Shown: positions 63,409 to 64,000 of the stretch, piece after piece | Layout: each line of letters starts with the position of its first letter | Position numbering within the stretch: position 1 is the stretch's first letter | NCBI GenBank assembly: GCA_021209875.1 | Contig: JAGYVD010000005.1 | Span: 4,192,001-4,256,000 of the forward strand | DNA length: 64,000 nucleotides | Source: Rosellinia necatrix | Lineage: Eukaryota > Ascomycota > Sordariomycetes > Xylariales > Xylariaceae | Reading direction: 5' to 3' | The notes under the pieces: generated by a model | What the model saw: the letters and a program-made list of their open reading frames with translations, nothing else | What the model was told of the DNA's origin: nothing | Databases searched by the model: none | Position numbers and translations under genes: made by a program

Positions 63409-64000
63409 CATACTCCGGTTAATATATTTTTTTTTAAAATAAAATAAACACCTTGCTATAAAAAAACATATTTAAATAGTTTTATTTAAAAACTTAATGG
63501 GAGCTTTCCGTTTTTTTTATTAGCTATTTAGCTAAATAAATAAATAAAAGAAAATTTATTATTGCATATAAAAAAATCAGCATAAAGTGCTAAAAATATT
63601 ATATAACCAAATATTATATTAAAACTAACAAATATATTAATCATAGCAATAAATTAAATATATATATGCTTGGCTGATATAACAAGCTTTTTAAATATAC
63701 AAACTGCTATAAACTGTATTTAGCTAGCTATAATATTTGCTTAGTTAAACTTAAGCAAATAAATAAACAAATAATCGTTTTAATTAAAAAATAACTTTAA
63801 ATAATTAAAAAAATCGGAAAAACTAAATATATTAAAATAAACTAGCTAAAGTTTATTGCAATAAACGCGCCATCTTTAAACTTAAATACTAGCAAAAAAA
63901 GCCGTATAACTAGTATTAATATTAACAGCTGTATATAAAGCTAAAAAAAAACATAAACAAATATAACTATAACTAACTTGGTATTAAGCTTTATAATTAC
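63409..64000. mobile_element. RIP-saturated AT-rich DNA, right edge
   Basis: About 590 bp beginning with the CATAC duplication copy, AT-rich to the end of the window. No gene or repeat seen. Confidence 0.4.

Noticed and set aside
1..64000. Mitochondrial, apicomplexan or microsporidian AT-rich genome
   Set aside because: There are no rRNA, tRNA or conserved mitochondrial genes and no compact coding. Copies of the same repeats differ by directional transitions from GC-rich versions, which points to RIP rather than a uniformly AT-rich genome.

Overview
The window is a block of very AT-rich, gene-free DNA. In lines counted by eye, about 85-88% of bases are A or T. I find no intact protein-coding gene, tRNA or rRNA. 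It reads as repeat-induced point mutation (RIP) heterochromatin from a filamentous ascomycete (Pezizomycotina): repeat copies differ almost only by C-to-T and G-to-A changes, TpA is abundant, every frame is full of stops, and a few short GC-richer islands turn out to be LTRs and transposon ends. I cannot name the species.

Layout. The left 17.4 kb reads as one long element interrupted by nested insertions. Its 3' LTR (family D, 17111-17379) is preceded by a purine tract, and its internal sequence is split by a family A solo LTR (340-594), a family B solo LTR (3956-4203), a complete hAT DNA transposon (4512-8607, 8-bp target duplication, degraded transposase still recognisable) and a complete family C LTR retrotransposon (9742-17047, duplication TTAGC). 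Next come a family B element (18163-23550), a family E element (23854-30496), an LTR-like island F (30675-30845), a long T-rich block holding a family C solo LTR (35575-35776), and a second, reverse-oriented family B element (44891-52100). That last element carries a B solo LTR and a D solo LTR inserted inside its own LTR. The right end is featureless AT-rich DNA except for one unmutated island (62052-62218) and a 109-bp element with inverted ends (63300-63408).

How it fits together. Nothing here appears to be expressed as protein. Internal regions are saturated with mutations. Solo LTRs of 200-270 bp are largely spared, and in full-length elements the LTRs are mutated on the side facing the interior and spared on the outer side. 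This gradient, together with target duplications and strand-wise A/T skew, allowed the nesting to be worked out. The hAT element is the best preserved coding fossil: four transposase motifs lie in one frame and a tryptophan codon appears to have become a stop.
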